This document shows, piece by piece, positions 35,363-48,120 of a DNA stretch of 64,000 nt; the first letter of the stretch is position 1, and every line of letters begins with the position of its first letter. The stretch is from Datisca glomerata (lineage: Eukaryota; Streptophyta; Magnoliopsida; Cucurbitales; Datiscaceae). The notes under the pieces are model-generated. The model saw nothing but the letters and a program-made list of their open reading frames with translations. It was not told the origin of the DNA and ran no database searches. Where the stretch lies: contig QANY01013420.1 of NCBI GenBank assembly GCA_003255025.1, positions 743,645 to 807,644 on the forward strand, read 5' to 3'. A program made the position numbers and the translations under genes.

Positions 35363-36099
35363 ATTGTAAAAACAAATCATGAAACTAGATTTACCCAAAA
35401 GACACTTGTCTCAAACCGCTGCAAACTTAAAATGAGTAACACTGATGCAAAGCGGTTATGGAGGAAGAATAAAAAGAATCGGGACTCTTACCATAAACAC
35501 GATAACATGACTTCTCATGAATGATAAGATATAAACGGCATCACAGTACTGTAGACGTGTTATCAAAATTGTCTTGAAATTGTTGTTATAAAATATGCGC
35601 ACCTTCCGTGTACTTGTTTACAGTATTGAAAATTGTACAAATCATCTTCAAAATCTGTAAAAAAAAAATAAGAAAAAGAAAGTGAAATTTTACGGAATAG
35701 ATAACTTTAGGGGTGGTGTTTAAAAAAATGTCAGTTTTCAAAAGTTTTAGATAAATATCAGATTTTCACAACTGTCAATAATTGTAGATCAAAATGACAG
35801 ATTTTTGGATAAAGCAATGATATAAAGTTGATATACAAATATGAAAGATGTTTAAATTGACAAAATAATTAATACTCAGAATAATTTTTAAAATTTGATT
35901 AATTATAGGAAGTCAATTAATGTTGAATATAAAAAAATTAAAATTTAAAAAAAATTATAACAAATAAACAAATTCTGAAAGTCATTTTAAGAAATAACAA
36001 CTTTTTTCAAACTTTAGGTAAATAATCAAGTTTCCTTACCAAGCCATCAACCACTGTTTGACAAAATTGTGATGAGTTGATCTTACCACACCAGAGCAG
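35363..36099. other. AT-rich DNA with a dispersed repeat pair
   Basis: No gene. Near 35735 and 36005 are related copies of a TTTTCAAA..TTTAG.TAAATA.. word, also seen near 30990 and 31895, marking a dispersed repeat family of unknown type. The single ambiguous base N (35132) lies upstream in an AT run of the Pack-MULE. Confidence 0.45.
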
Positions 36100-38465
36100 G
36101 CATGCCTAGCTAGACAACATGATAAAATGTGATATGTGTCGAGCACCCTAGTCATAGGAACCCCGCAGCTCGGGATAGTAGGAATTAAGGTCTTATCCAA
36201 ACCAAAATGAAGCTCAACGGATGTGAGTAGAACTTCATCTATTCAAGGAATGTTTAATAATTAAAGCACAGCTCGTGCGGCTACAAAATGTTACGACAAA
36301 GGAAATAAACAAGAGTAGAGCCGAGAGAATGAGTCAGAGATTAAGAAATTCCATTCTCATTAATAAGCAGAAAGGATTACAAATACAAGCAAAGAAAAAA
36401 TTACAAAGATCTCCTCCTCAGGTAGAAGGCTAACCCCCTCCTAAGGCTAACTTAAAAATAAAAGATCCCCCACGTCGAGCCAGTGGCCGCATGGTTTTCA
36501 CAGCTTTCTTGAACCCTTCTAGAGGCCTTGAGAACTTCGGTCAGTTTTTTACCAAGGATTCATGATCATGACGACTTGGTCTGGTGCCCACACTAAGTCG
36601 AGCCAAAAGGGAACTAAACCCTTGAGGTTTGAGCTCAGGATGAAAAAAGCCTTAATCTCTCCCTCAAGGTGAGCAAGGAAGGATGCGAGTGGAAAGGCTA
36701 CTTTACCCACTCCTGAGGCATGTTGAAGTAAGTTGATGAAAGATCGAAAGGATAGAGGTGGTGAAAGAATGGAATGGTGATGCGGAAGGAAGAAGATGGA
36801 TTGTGGCCAGTAAAAGTGCTCCATTACGGATCAAAGGCCAAGTTCACTGGCTGAGTTTTAAGTCGTTTTCAAGGATAAAGTTTCACGATATAAGGGCTTT
36901 GCAACTATAAACCGGTAACCAACACAGGCAAACGGTTCACCACACAGGCTTATTGACAGTAAGAAAATCACCACGAATGGTACACCGATGACTTTGAGGT
37001 ACGACATTTAAAAGATGACAGATAGGAAAACAAAAATCATGGGAAAGAAAATCAGGAGGATCTCGAGAGGAAGCCTCCAAAATGGAAGAGGCTCCTGAAG
37101 GGGAAGGATTACTGTTCTCCTAAGGAGGAGGGAAGAGCTGGGGGCAAGAACGTGAGTTGGCAAGGGTTTCGACTGTTTTAGGAATGTGAAAATGAAGAAA
37201 ATGAGAAGGGAAACCGCCAATTTATAGGCCTAGAAGAAGGAAACCGCTCAATTAATGAACATTAAAAAAGGGCCATGGTGGCCACCGTCGAGACGATTCT
37301 ACGCCCAATGAACATCTATTTCACGAACTAATAAGAAAAGTTTCAGAAGCGACACATCAAGGAGTCTGGCTCCGCGGTTAGTGACCTTCACCCACCTTTA
37401 CGCGCACTCATGCGCCATTAATTCCCCCACTCCCAATGAGATTAATTGCATTAAATCACGGAAGAGGTGAAACGACGCACATGTGAGTCACAACAAAAAT
37501 GAACACGAAGTTAATTCCATTCGGTACGGGCCCTCACCTCTAACTAAAACAAATTTCCAATGCAAGTATGAGATACCCAAGATAGACGGGGCCTTTGGTT
37601 TTTCACCACATAGAGGTAGCTCGGATGAGAAGCTCAGATAAAGAAGTCTTCATACTCGAGCGAGTAAAGCCACCCAAGTCTTCGACTAGGGGTAACTGTT
37701 ATAGGTGTTTTCTAAATACCACTAACACTCGCATGTCATTATGCACTGAGAAGGTCACTCTAGGAATGGGTTCCAAAGCCCGACCACCCAGAAGCAGGAG
37801 GTCGGCTTTGTCTAGTCGATCTTGAAGAGGCCTGGGATGCACCGGCCTTAGCACATGAAGGACGACAAAAGTAAAGCCCCTGAAAATAGCCCAGATAACA
37901 CCGACCACCAGGTCCATCATTATCCGTGGAGAATAATATCCTAGGTGGCACTTTTCCATAGGCTCGAACGCCCAATAGGTCCAATCATCACGGCAGAATG
38001 TCAGAATACCCCCCTCCCATCTGGTCACTTCGAAGCCATGCGAACATTAAATGTCCCTCGCTTTATGTCAAAAGTCACCCTCCTTCCATCCAAACAAAGA
38101 CAGTCATTGTGCCCCGAGAAGCCTCCCTTGGATGCATCTGAGACTTCTTCAACACGCTTTCTATACAGGGTTTCAGGTACAAATACCACCATCTACTAAA
38201 GTGAGAGGTATGCCATTTCTCCCTTAAGTAAACTCTGTCAAAATATTTGTCAGGATACTGACTTAGGCATCGGAGGCCCTTAGGCGAGGCAACCATCCCT
38301 TAGTTCCCCTCGCCTTCAGGTTCTTTATTTGCGTTTTGTAGATCCCTGCCAGGAGGACGATCATATTTAACAAGGAAGACAAGCATGCAGATTCTCAGGC
38401 CGAGAGAATTTCCATGAGATGGGAGATTACACGCAACATTTCTACTGAACTTTTCGGTACACACA
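36100..38465. mobile_element. GC-richer gypsy-like non-coding element
   Basis: Base composition rises sharply here. The motif CTGACTTAGGCATCGGAGGC (38258-38277) is close to the CTGACTTGAGCGTCGGAG signature found near the end of many plant Ty3/gypsy (Tat-type) LTRs, so the right part is likely an LTR in plus orientation, ending near 38465. On the minus strand, TATAAATTGGCGG (about 37210-37222) is a good TATA box and precedes open but unrecognised frames (37008-37220, 36549-36824). No gag or pol domains were seen. It could be a large non-autonomous (LARD-like) element or fused pieces. Confidence 0.45.
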
Positions 38466-39202
38466 CCTAATATTCAATAAATTTTAAGGGAAAATTAGTT
38501 TGGTTAGTATATCTTCATTTTTCATAATCTATAGACAATTCGAAGCTCCATTATTGATTTCATCATTAGATATTCAAACATGGAAGGTTAGTGAGTTATC
38601 ATCAATTACTCATCATTCTTCTTCATCGATTAATCTATTTTCATGCACTGATTTTTAGAATTTATAGGATTTTCAGGGTAAATCAAGAGTATATAGGTAA
38701 TATACCAATATGATTTTTTTATTCTTGTTCCAATTTGATTCAAGAAACAACCAATTTAAGTCATTAACATAGTCCCTAACATACAGTTGAATTGATCAAC
38801 CACAGATTACCTGCTACAACGTGATTGACAATTTTTATGTACATTAACTTTCGCATAACGCCTCTATGCATCATTGAAATACATAAGGTTATATTCAACA
38901 TCACTCTTAAGAAATGCGCGAGGTGACCTCCACATATCTCCCATTACCATTAGAAATCATAAAAAAAGAAGTGTCTACGTGGTGAGAGTGGGGGGACTAC
39001 ATCGTTTTCATTTTTTTAAAAATACCACTACTTTAAGAAAGAAAGGTGTGAATCAGTGGAAGTTTCAAACATGCCTATACTTTGGGGAATGAGAAGGTGG
39101 AACCAAGTGGCCTTATTGCACTGTGACTGTCACGCTACATGCTTCCATGTAATGTTACCTCTGCTTAAATTCATTGTATTGTTATTGTCTCGTTACGTGT
39201 GA
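38466..39202. other. Spacer without recognised features
   Basis: AT-rich. An open frame at 38874-39092 has no recognisable domain and I do not call it a gene. Confidence 0.5.
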
Positions 39203-39622
39203 ATCATGACTTATAGTCAAACTTCCTTGTTGTATGTGTTTGTGTCATTTAGTTACTTCTTAGCTCAAATCAAATTTGTGTTTGTTTCAATGTCAAAGTG
39301 CTCCCATTTAAGATGATGAATAGTTGCGTGATTATGATGGCAACTAGATTGGCAAAATGACTAGAAAGTTATTTAGCTTTCATATTTTTTGGCAATCTGT
39401 ATTGTCGCCTTGATCGTGACCTATAGTCAAACTTCCTTGTTGTATGTGTTCGTGTCATTTAGTTACTTCTTAGCTCAAATCAAACTTGTGTTTGTTTCAA
39501 TGTCAAAATGCTCCCCCTTAAGATGATGAATAGTTACGTGATTGTGATGGCAACTAGATTGGCAAAATGACCAGAAAGTTACTTTAGCTTTCATATTTTT
39601 TGACAATCTGTATTGTCGCCTT
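39203..39622 (+). repeat. Tandem duplication, two units of about 210 bp
   Basis: Units 39203-39412 and 39413-39622 share long runs such as AGTCAAACTTCCTTGTTGTA and GGCAACTAGATTGGCAAAAT and differ at only about ten positions. No coding meaning seen. Confidence 0.9.
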
Positions 39623-39750
39623 GATCGGGTTCACCATGACTCAAAGTGATCACTAAGATATCATGAGATTGTAACCTTTTGTTGAGAATGCATCTTTGCA
39701 TATGTTCATGTCTCACCCTATTTAAATAATTATATACATATTGGATTAAT

Positions 39751-39938
39751 ATCCTAATACTCTGTGTTTCGACCCAAAATTAATTCACTCCCTTAAAAGA
39801 TGTATTTTTTAGATAAAAGTGTATTTTACAACCTTCTTCACGTGTTTTGGATGGAGGGGGTGTTAAATTGACAGAAAAAGATTTAGATACCAATAGGAAA
39901 GAGTTTTGATTTTGGGTCAAACTTAAGATACTTAGGAT
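39751..39938. mobile_element. MITE-like inverted repeat, 188 bp
   Basis: The left arm ATCCTAATAC..GTTTCGACCCAAAAT and the right arm ATTTTGGGTCAAAC..CTTAGGAT are inverted copies of about 30 bp. The interior is AT-rich with no coding. No sure target duplication. Confidence 0.55.
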
Positions 39939-41482
39939 TTTCTACATTTTTTGCAAAACGCGCTGCCCCCTACAACGAACATTGTGATCATTCATTTTTT
40001 TTCAACTCTTATATAACATTGTTAAATAGGATTTACGAACCCCGTTGAATATATTCAACAAATGTTTGTAATACTTGTGAATTATTTTTAGTGGCATTTT
40101 ATAAATGCTATTTTTTATAGTTAATTTACATATACCTGATTTACATACATATTTAACACAAAAAAATTATATAACATCAATAAAATGCTTAATAAACATT
40201 ATTGTATCATTTCAGTTCCACAAAAGTACAACACGAAACTAAAAAATATTCAAAAGTATCATCACTAAGTCTAATTATCCACATATCATCATTTATTCTA
40301 AGAAGCTAAAATCGTCTAAATGTTTCACAAAATACTACAAAATAACCTCATAATTTCACTAAAATATCATATAAAGCTTAGAGTCCAGTTCTTCAAACTT
40401 TGAACGGTCATGTTCAATAGCCTCTAGTCATTGTACGTCCTACATTCTAAAGAGAACTAAGTTACCAGCATTGAACTAAGTTAACACATTAAAAACTAAT
40501 GCTAGTTAATCTAGTTCATATCAATAACCAAATAAGCATATAAATAGCATAAGTACTCACAATTTGCTACAAAGATGTGCAAAGAACTGTTGTGCATGTA
40601 GAAAAGCTCCCCCATCACGCTAACTAAATGTCAAGCTCATATTCGGACCAGACAGACCTTACTTTATACATACACATGTAACAACATTTATTCTAAGTCC
40701 ATACTTGTTTGTTAAAAATCATACAAGAACTTAAAAGACTAAAGAAGTTCAATCAAGCAGTTGTGCTTCAGTCAGATAAACATATTACACAAATAAAGTA
40801 GAATAATGGGGCCAGATGGATCAATGAAGTCAGATAAACATAAGCAAATAAAGCAGAAGTCAAATGCAATTTGTGCTTCAGTCTTTTAAGTTCAATCTTA
40901 ATGGGGCCATGAGTCACTGGCAAACAATTTCAGAAAGAATAAAGTGAAGGGCATCCATTGGAATGTTATCTTTTCTCTGATAAGTTCAATGACAGGAGAA
41001 ACAAATCCCTACCATTTAAAATATGAAAAAAAGATGCAGCAGCCTAATAACTCTCAAGGAAAAGGAAAGACAGGAAGCCACACCTTATCATTAACATTGG
41101 CACATTTAAGCCTCTGAGTATAAATATAAAGCGCGGGAAAAACTATGTATTGGTGCGATCTAATCTACAAGAAATAATCAATCACGACGTAATGAGAATC
41201 ATTTGGACACCCGAAAATCCGATTAAAGATAAAATAGAAAAACCTTTCTTGGTAATGCTAATGCTAATGCCTATATTATACTTGAAATTATGTATAACAA
41301 TTACAAAATTTCTACTGGATAGCCACAAATTCAATATATTTTGACAGATGAACTCAAATCATCAAAATTCAATCACAAAGTAACGTAAAGATCCCCAAAC
41401 GTCATCATGGTAAGCGCCAAATTACTTCCGACACACAGGAAATAGCCAATATAGCTAACCATAGAACCAATTAGAAATTTTA
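39939..41482. other. AT-rich spacer, possible intron of the 41.5-42.4 kb unit
   Basis: No coding exon recognised on either strand. TTTTTAGTGGCATTTTATAA near 40090 resembles ends of some plant DNA elements. If the minus-strand unit at 41483-42370 is a gene, its further exons should lie here, but I cannot find them. Confidence 0.4.
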
Positions 41483-42370
41483 CTAAAGTAATTGTTTTCT
41501 ATCACTCACCATAACTACAACAAACACTTCCTCACGCTTGGGGGCCTGTTGGGAAGGGACCTCGACGGTTTGTATAGCTGCAGGCTCCGCCACAGTGGGC
41601 TCAACCTCGAGTACAGCTGCTTCAGAATCTGAAGCGAAGGACAATAATTGCTTAATCTCTAACATATTGAGAACAAGTTATGTCAGCCAGTGTCCACACT
41701 CAAAACCCCATTTTCGAACCATTTTCCCCTTCCAGTTTTGAGTATGCTTTGAAAAGAGTAAAGTAACACATGTGATTGCATAAAACAGGGTAAATGATTT
41801 CTAATCATCAAGTTGCTGCCTAAGAATTTCTAAAATAGAAAGCCTTACAAAAACCGCTCGGAAATGAAACCGACAAACGTCGATTCACTTCGACAATGAA
41901 CTGACTTCAACAAAAAAGGGACCACTCCAGCAGGGAATTTTTACAAAATCATATGAGAGAGAGAGAGAGAGACATTTACCTGAGACGCTTGAGGCGAGGT
42001 GAGGAAAGGCGAGGGCTAGCTCTGGTTCTCAGTTGCGAACGCGTGAGGCTAGGTCTGGTTTGGTTCTGAGTCAATCCATGCCCAGAAATCGGCAACACAG
42101 ACCCTAATCGACTAAGAAAAATTCAAGAATCACAAAATCAGACAAAAAACACTAAGAGCAGACAAGAATTTGAGAATGAAACCCTTACCTCTGGTTCTGT
42201 GTTGCGAATCGAAGTGAGCTTCGAGAGAGAGCTCGTTGGTGAGATCGAGAGAGGGAGAGAGCTGCTTGTGAAAGAGAGCTACTGTACTGAGAGACGCGGG
42301 TTGGGAGTAAGTTTTCTTCTTCGGCGAACCAAGCTAACCCTAATTCTTTGTCTCATTTTTTGAGAGGATC
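41483..42370 (-). pseudogene. Orphan 5' exons of an unrecognised gene
   Basis: Minus strand. A CT-rich leader (about 42370 down to 42190) ends CAGAACCAGAG with donor GTAAGG. A second leader exon (about 42095 down to 41985) ends GCGTCTCAG with donor GTAAAT. A coding exon (41665 down to about 41514) starts MLEIKQLLSFASDSEAAVLE, is acidic and Ala/Val/Pro-rich, and ends at a donor ATG/GTGAGT. Three well-formed donors in series look like a true gene start. No later exons are recognised, so it may be truncated, captured by a transposon, or continue in exons too small to see. Function unknown. Confidence 0.45.
41955..41972. repeat. (GA)9 microsatellite
   Basis: Simple GA run, read as CT on the minus strand just after the second leader-exon donor. 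Confidence 0.9.
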
Positions 42371-42400
42371 GAGAGAGAGAGAGAGAGAGAGGGGGGGGGG
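42371..42400. repeat. (GA)n followed by G10
   Basis: A GA run ending in ten or eleven G bases; prone to length errors in assembly. It marks the upstream edge of the minus-strand leader. Confidence 0.9.
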
Positions 42401-42529
42401 AGCTAAAAAGCGCTTTTTTCGTTTAAAATGTAGTCCCGCTTTTCATACTTTTGTCCCGCAGTTTTTTAGCAATTCAAGAGGTTTTTTTTTAACTCTTCTT
42501 GACAACGAACCAGTATAGTGAGAATGTTT

Positions 42530-42800
42530 AAATAATACTTAATATTAAAATTAACCTTTATTTTATATCTAACTCTAAAAACGTTAAAATTAATTTCTTC
42601 TAGTATTTAAATTAAAATTCACCTAAATTTAAAAAAATTCAGATAAACTTATGTTCAGCTTAGAAAAATTATTAGGTCAGATTGATTACACTAACAATAT
42701 TATTAATATTCACACCTAAACTAACTTTTTTTATATAGAATTGATTTATTTATTATTTTTCAAATTAGAAGATGTATGTGTCATTTAGACAAACTATAAA
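42530..42800 (+). repeat. Dispersed repeat related to 13970-14230
   Basis: Same word order as the copy in intron 1 of the malectin/LRR gene: AATTCACCTAAATT, TTAGAAAAATT, TTGATTTATTTATTATTTTT and GATGTATGTGT. Confidence 0.6.
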
Positions 42801-43981
42801 TGATGTCAGAAAAATATTTCTAATAAAAATTTGTACTACCACATGAGATACTTCATGCAATAATTTTATTCATTTAACAATTGTCTTACACAAATAGTTC
42901 AAATATTATATATATATATATATATATACAGACACACAAAATAGTCAAGTTATTTTACACAAGTAATTCATATATATATGTGAACAAAATATTAAAACTT
43001 GTCAGGAAGATTAGTTAATAGGCACATTATTTTAAAAACATGCAGCTGAATGCATCAACCCATTAGTTTCAAGTCTCCCAATCAAATATCCAGCCAAGTT
43101 CATCAACTTCTTCTAAAACAGAATTTTGATATTAAACTTTGTATAAACAAAAACTATGGTGTGGGTTAAAATCAAATTTTGTTGGCATTTAGAAAGTAGA
43201 AACAATAAAAAAACATTTAAGCACTTTACACTTTAGTTCATGAACTCTAAGTACTGGATACTTTGATCCCTTACTTTAAAATAATTTATTTTTTGGTCCA
43301 AAAATTAACCGTCTTTAGTAACCACTAATGGAACCTCTAACGTTGGTTAAACTTTAAGACCAATAGGGATACAAGTGATCTCTATTGTTCATGCTTATGG
43401 ATTTGAAGCTTATCTTTTCAGCACATTTGTTTGCTAATGCAATATACTTTTAGACAGTAACAACTAGTTCTAACTCTACTATAATTTAATGTGACAGAAG
43501 GTTCTATAAGAAATATTTGTATGAAAAGTCAAATACAACCTTCTATCGTTCCGTTCATTTACGCACAAATGTCAGAAAGTCAGGCATCAAGTTTGTGTTG
43601 TTTCTCATACAACATCGAAAATTGGGAAGAAAATATGAATGGCCGCTAGGGCTTACAATGACTTCAATAATAAACTCTAATGAAAAAATTATTTAAACTA
43701 AAAATATTAAAGAAGAAATTTCTACAGAAGTAGGTGCAATCCGAGAACAATTAGCCAATCTAGATTTGTAACGAGCAATGTCAACGTTTACTTGAAGTAT
43801 GACACCGTTATTTGTAATTTTGATTTCTCTATTATATTACTCAATATGTTCACGGATAATATTACTTTTTTATATGCTCCAATGGTTACCATGAGTATTT
43901 CTTTATTCTTGTTTTTTGAAGAAAAAATAATGCCTACAATAGAAGGACTAATCAATTAGCTATTTCTTTCACCGTCTCAAG
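42801..43981. other. AT-rich spacer with an (AT)n run
   Basis: No gene. An (AT)12 run is at 42906-42929. Around 43215-43370 is a repeat-like text (ACTTTGATCCCTTACTTT, TTTGGTCCAAAAATTAACCG) that resembles inner ends of plant non-autonomous elements but has no visible partner. Confidence 0.5.
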
Positions 43982-45011
43982 CAAGGTTGTCAGGATTGCG
44001 ATCCTACCTTAGGATCGATGGAAGGGTGTAGGATCGTAGGATCGGATCGAGGATTGTAAGATCCTATCAATTTTTAATAATTTATTAGTAAAAAACATAT
44101 TTATGCTAATAATACATCAATACATTGAAGAAAATGATTATATAACGTCAAGTCATCTACATATTAAATAAAAATAAAATCAAGTCATCTAAAATAACAT
44201 AATATTAAGTAGAATTCTCATACTTTGAAGTTTTCAAGAAAGAATGTAACGTAGACAAGTTTAAGATAAAACTAACATCAAGTCATCTAAAATAACATAA
44301 TATTAAGTGGAGTTCTCATGGTAACAGATATGTAATCCCCTAGATGAAAGGTTTCAAACTATAAAAGATAAATAAATACATATGTAAAGATAATTATTAA
44401 TTAAATATGTTAAGATCATTGTTATAATACGTTAGGTTTAAAAGGGTTTGATTTATAAGTTAAAATTTAATAATTTTACAACAATAAAAAATTAATGTCT
44501 AAATATAATAAAATAGTGGCGGTGAAATTCGCTCTAATTTTGATAGTGTAAGTCATGAAATAAATAATTTTAAATGTCATAAAATAGTCAAATATTTAAT
44601 TAAATATTAAAGATGTCCATAGTTGGTTCATTGGTTAAATGGTTATTATTATAAAAGATAAAGAAATAAATATGTAAAGATAACATTTTATAAGTTTGTG
44701 ACAATAGTAAAATTAATGTCTAAATATAATAAAATAGTGGTGGCGAAGTTCATTCTAATTTTGAAAACTTTAAAAGGTGTTCGTCTAATTTGATAACTTT
44801 AAGAGGTTTAAATCATAAAAAAATAAATTAACATGTCATAAAAATATTCAGATCTTTAATTAAATATTAAGGATGTTCAAATCCTACCAACAATACTTTT
44901 TTAATAACAAGGCAAAACATCACCTACATTACTTACGCACTAGGATCGGTGTCGGATCGCGATCCTGGACCAATCCTCTACACGATCTGAATCGCGATCC
45001 TGACAACCTTG
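43982..45011. mobile_element. Non-autonomous TIR element, GGATCG-rich ends
   Basis: The left end CAAGGTTGTCAGGATTGCGA equals the reverse complement of the right end, CAAGGTTGTCAGGATCGCGA, except one base. Both ends are packed with GGATCG words. Flanks GTCTCAAG and ATCCCAAT match at five of eight bases, suggesting a worn 8-bp (hAT-type) duplication. The 1-kb interior is AT-rich, non-coding and internally duplicated (CAAGTCATCTAAAATAACAT at about 44172 and 44279; a second pair near 44510 and 44730). Confidence 0.75.
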
Positions 45012-47344
45012 ATCCCAATGATATCAATATTAGCACTGACGGTACATAAATATAACTCGTTGTTCAAATCTATTTAGAGTTCCTATAGCTCCTAATATTT
45101 TTTTCCCAAAAAAGAAAAAGTCGAGATGACGATGGAAATTCAAAATTTTAGAATAGTATCAAAAGGTAACAAAACGGCTTGTAAATCTTGATCTTTTAGG
45201 AAAAGGTTATGAAACTAGGGTTTGCCCACTGAATCATTGTTTTTACAGCTTGGAAGCTTGTGTAAGACTCAATCTTTCTTAAGTTAATAAGCAAAAACAA
45301 GTGCGTGTGAAAGTTTGTCTAGTACTCACATTGAGTTAATCTTCCACTTTAAGCTCGACTATGCTACTTCCAAACCCTAAACAGTGGAATTTAGCGTTAA
45401 ACCTCGTTAGAGGTCTTCGCTTCGCTTCCATCGTTCCATAAACTTCAAATCCAAGGAGTTACTCGAATTGTTCGAGCATGAATTGTTGGGAAAAATATAT
45501 AGTACCATCTCATAAATTTTGTAATAACAGAAATCAAGAATAATCCGACTTATAGTGGATATTGTGTTTTTATGACAATTTTATTTCATCCATGGTACAT
45601 AAGGTTACGAGAAAACATCTTGACAAAATTTTTCGTTTCTATGAACATTGCATTCCGATTCATAAGAATCATAAAACGCAATCATAATTTTTAATCACAT
45701 TCAAAATTATTAAATATAAATGTCAAATGAAGAAGAAAAATATGAAAATGTTCATTAATATAAAAATAATTAATAAAAAAGAAAATTATATATAGACTGA
45801 TTCATATCCATTTAAATAGTCATAATGATCATTTGTATTATTGGCATTACAGCATGATACTATTTTCCCTATAAAATTTGGTGGAGTTAGTTACAACTTA
45901 CCAGTGGTATTTTGTTATCATAGCATTGCTCAACTTTCTTAAAAACTCACTAGTGCTATGGGGTCCACGTGAGACCACGTCTCATCGTTAGTTTGAATAT
46001 CTTTTAGGGCCACTACGATTGACCTACTAACAGTGGATGATCAGAAGCAACTAATCTGGAATATAAACTAATTCTTTAATTTAAATCAGCTGGCATATAA
46101 ATATATATAATAATAGGAAATGTTTTCTTATTGATCTAGATCATTAAAAAGTAATTGAACATATTAGATTAACCAACAGATTGTCTCATCTTTTCCAAAA
46201 CAAGAGCAATGTCAGTTTTATAACAATAGAATGAAAACAATATTTCATTTCATATCACGTTGGGTAAATATAATACCTCTTTATAAACTTCTCCATTTAC
46301 AAATTTTTTGTGGATTATAATGGTCATACATATATGATTGAGTCAACGTTGATCTGTTTATAAATGGGGTTAAGTCCTATAATTGCACCCGTCACATATT
46401 AGTACTTTACATTTGAATGTTTTCTTCTTACTTTTGAAATTCAACTGAATTAAATTAATGTGAACGTGCTAGATTTGTGTAGATCACTTACTTTACACTT
46501 GTAATATTGTAAGTTAGGCAAAAACGATTGACCAAAAAAGTATATGTATCTCTTATGAGTAAATAGTCTGATGGTAGAAATATACTATAATCTTAAGCCA
46601 TAGATTGATCCTAACTTGAATAGAAAAAATATTGAGAGCACGGTGCATGAGGCTCGTGGAATTAATTAGGTGAACAAGACTCAAACATTATAGTTATCTA
46701 GAAAATTTAAATAAAATAGTCCAATGACCAAAACAAAAAATAAAAAAGTCTCAAATTCTAGAATTAGATGAGAGTTTACAAATGATGCAATGTGGGGATT
46801 AAGAAGAGTGATATGTAGCACAATGATGCTCATCACTACAATGAGTTAACATGTAATACGTGTAACCGCATTACTCATATTAACACTAAATCTATTTTTT
46901 AATTGTTATGTAATGTATAATCTTTTATCATTAATATACACATCATAATAGTATTGAACATCATCTTTATTGTATTACAATACTCAAGAAAAACAACCAG
47001 TGCCAATTCTTCACCCGGTGTCAAGTTCCAACGGGAGAAGCCCGAAATCGATCGTAGCATTGCGTTGAGATCCGGATGGGAAGGGAAGGCCTTTATCTTA
47101 TTCCACAAGATCTCACATCTCCAAAGTCCAAGGCGTTGACTTCCTTATTTCACAGGGTTTCACACGTCCAACGTGACCTCACCAAAAATGTTCCACCACC
47201 TCAGATTGAGATAGTTAGATGCGAGAACAAATAGTTGATGAAAAAGAGGATTCTTTTATGACATTCATACTGAGTTATTGTGACTTTTATATTATATTTG
47301 TAGCAATCTGAGTCATAAAAAATCTAACAGATAATCAGTTTTTT
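45012..47344. other. Spacer without recognised genes
   Basis: AT-rich. Around 46970-47150 base composition is more even, with short open frames on both strands (46899-47108 minus, 46954-47139 plus), but no domain or splice pattern is seen. A short open stretch at 45361 could be mistaken for a gene start. Confidence 0.5.
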
Positions 47345-48120
47345 CTGTTCACCAAATACATAGCGTGATTCACCAATTTGTATGTAGGGGGATTCACCAA
47401 TTACATAGTAGGGTTCACCAAATACATACAAATTAATAATTTTTAGAGGAGTTCACCAAATACGTACTAGGGTTCACCAAATATGTAGTGTGGTTCACCA
47501 ATTATGTAGTGAGATTCACCAAATACGTACAAAATAATAATTCTTGAAGGGGTTCATCAAATACGTACTAGGGTTCACCAATTACATAGTGGAGTTCATC
47601 AAATATGTATAAATTAATAATTCTTAGAGGAGCACCAAATACGTACTATGGTTCACTAAATACGTACTGAAGTTCACCAATTACGTAGTGGGGTTCACTA
47701 AATACGTGCAAATTAATAATTCTTGGAGGGGTTCACCAAATACGTAGTAGGCTTCACCAATTACGTAGTAAGATTTACCAAATATGTACAAATTAATAAT
47801 TCTTGGAGGGATTCATCAAATATGTACTGGGACTCGCCAGTTACGTAGTGAGATTCACCAAATACGTACAAAATAATAATTCTTGGAAGGGTTAATCAAA
47901 TACGTACTCGGGTTCACCAATTACGTACTGTGGTTCACCAATTACATATAAAATAATAATTCCTGGAGGGGTTCACCAAATACGTGCTGGGATTCACCAA
48001 TTACATACTGAGTTCACTAATGATGTAGTGGGTTCACCAAATATGTACAAAATAATAATTTTTGGAGGGATTCACCAATTACGTTCTCGGATTCATCAAT
48101 TACGTAGTGGTGTTCACCAA
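47345..48120 (+). repeat. 20-bp minisatellite with higher-order 80/100-bp units
   Basis: The basic unit is about 20 bp, TTCACCAAATACGTAGTGGG, with A/T and G/A variants. Every fourth or fifth unit carries the variant TACAAATTAATAATTCTTGG. Starts of that variant at about 47431, 47532, 47612, 47711, 47791, 47871, 47951 and 48050 give steps of 80 or 100 bp, that is four or five units. Most units contain the palindrome TACGTA. Confidence 0.9.

Noticed and set aside
37595..38296. Several overlapping frames of 70-109 residues on both strands
   Set aside because: Overlap on both strands within the GC-richer gypsy-like element, no domain, no splice pattern; explained by lower stop frequency at higher GC.
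38874..39092. 72-residue open frame
   Set aside because: No recognised domain, AT-rich flanks and no promoter or splice features.
45361..45441. Short frame MLLPNPKQWNLALNLVRGLR, like a mitochondrial targeting start
   Set aside because: Only 26 codons before a stop, with no exon continuation recognised. Too little to call a gene.
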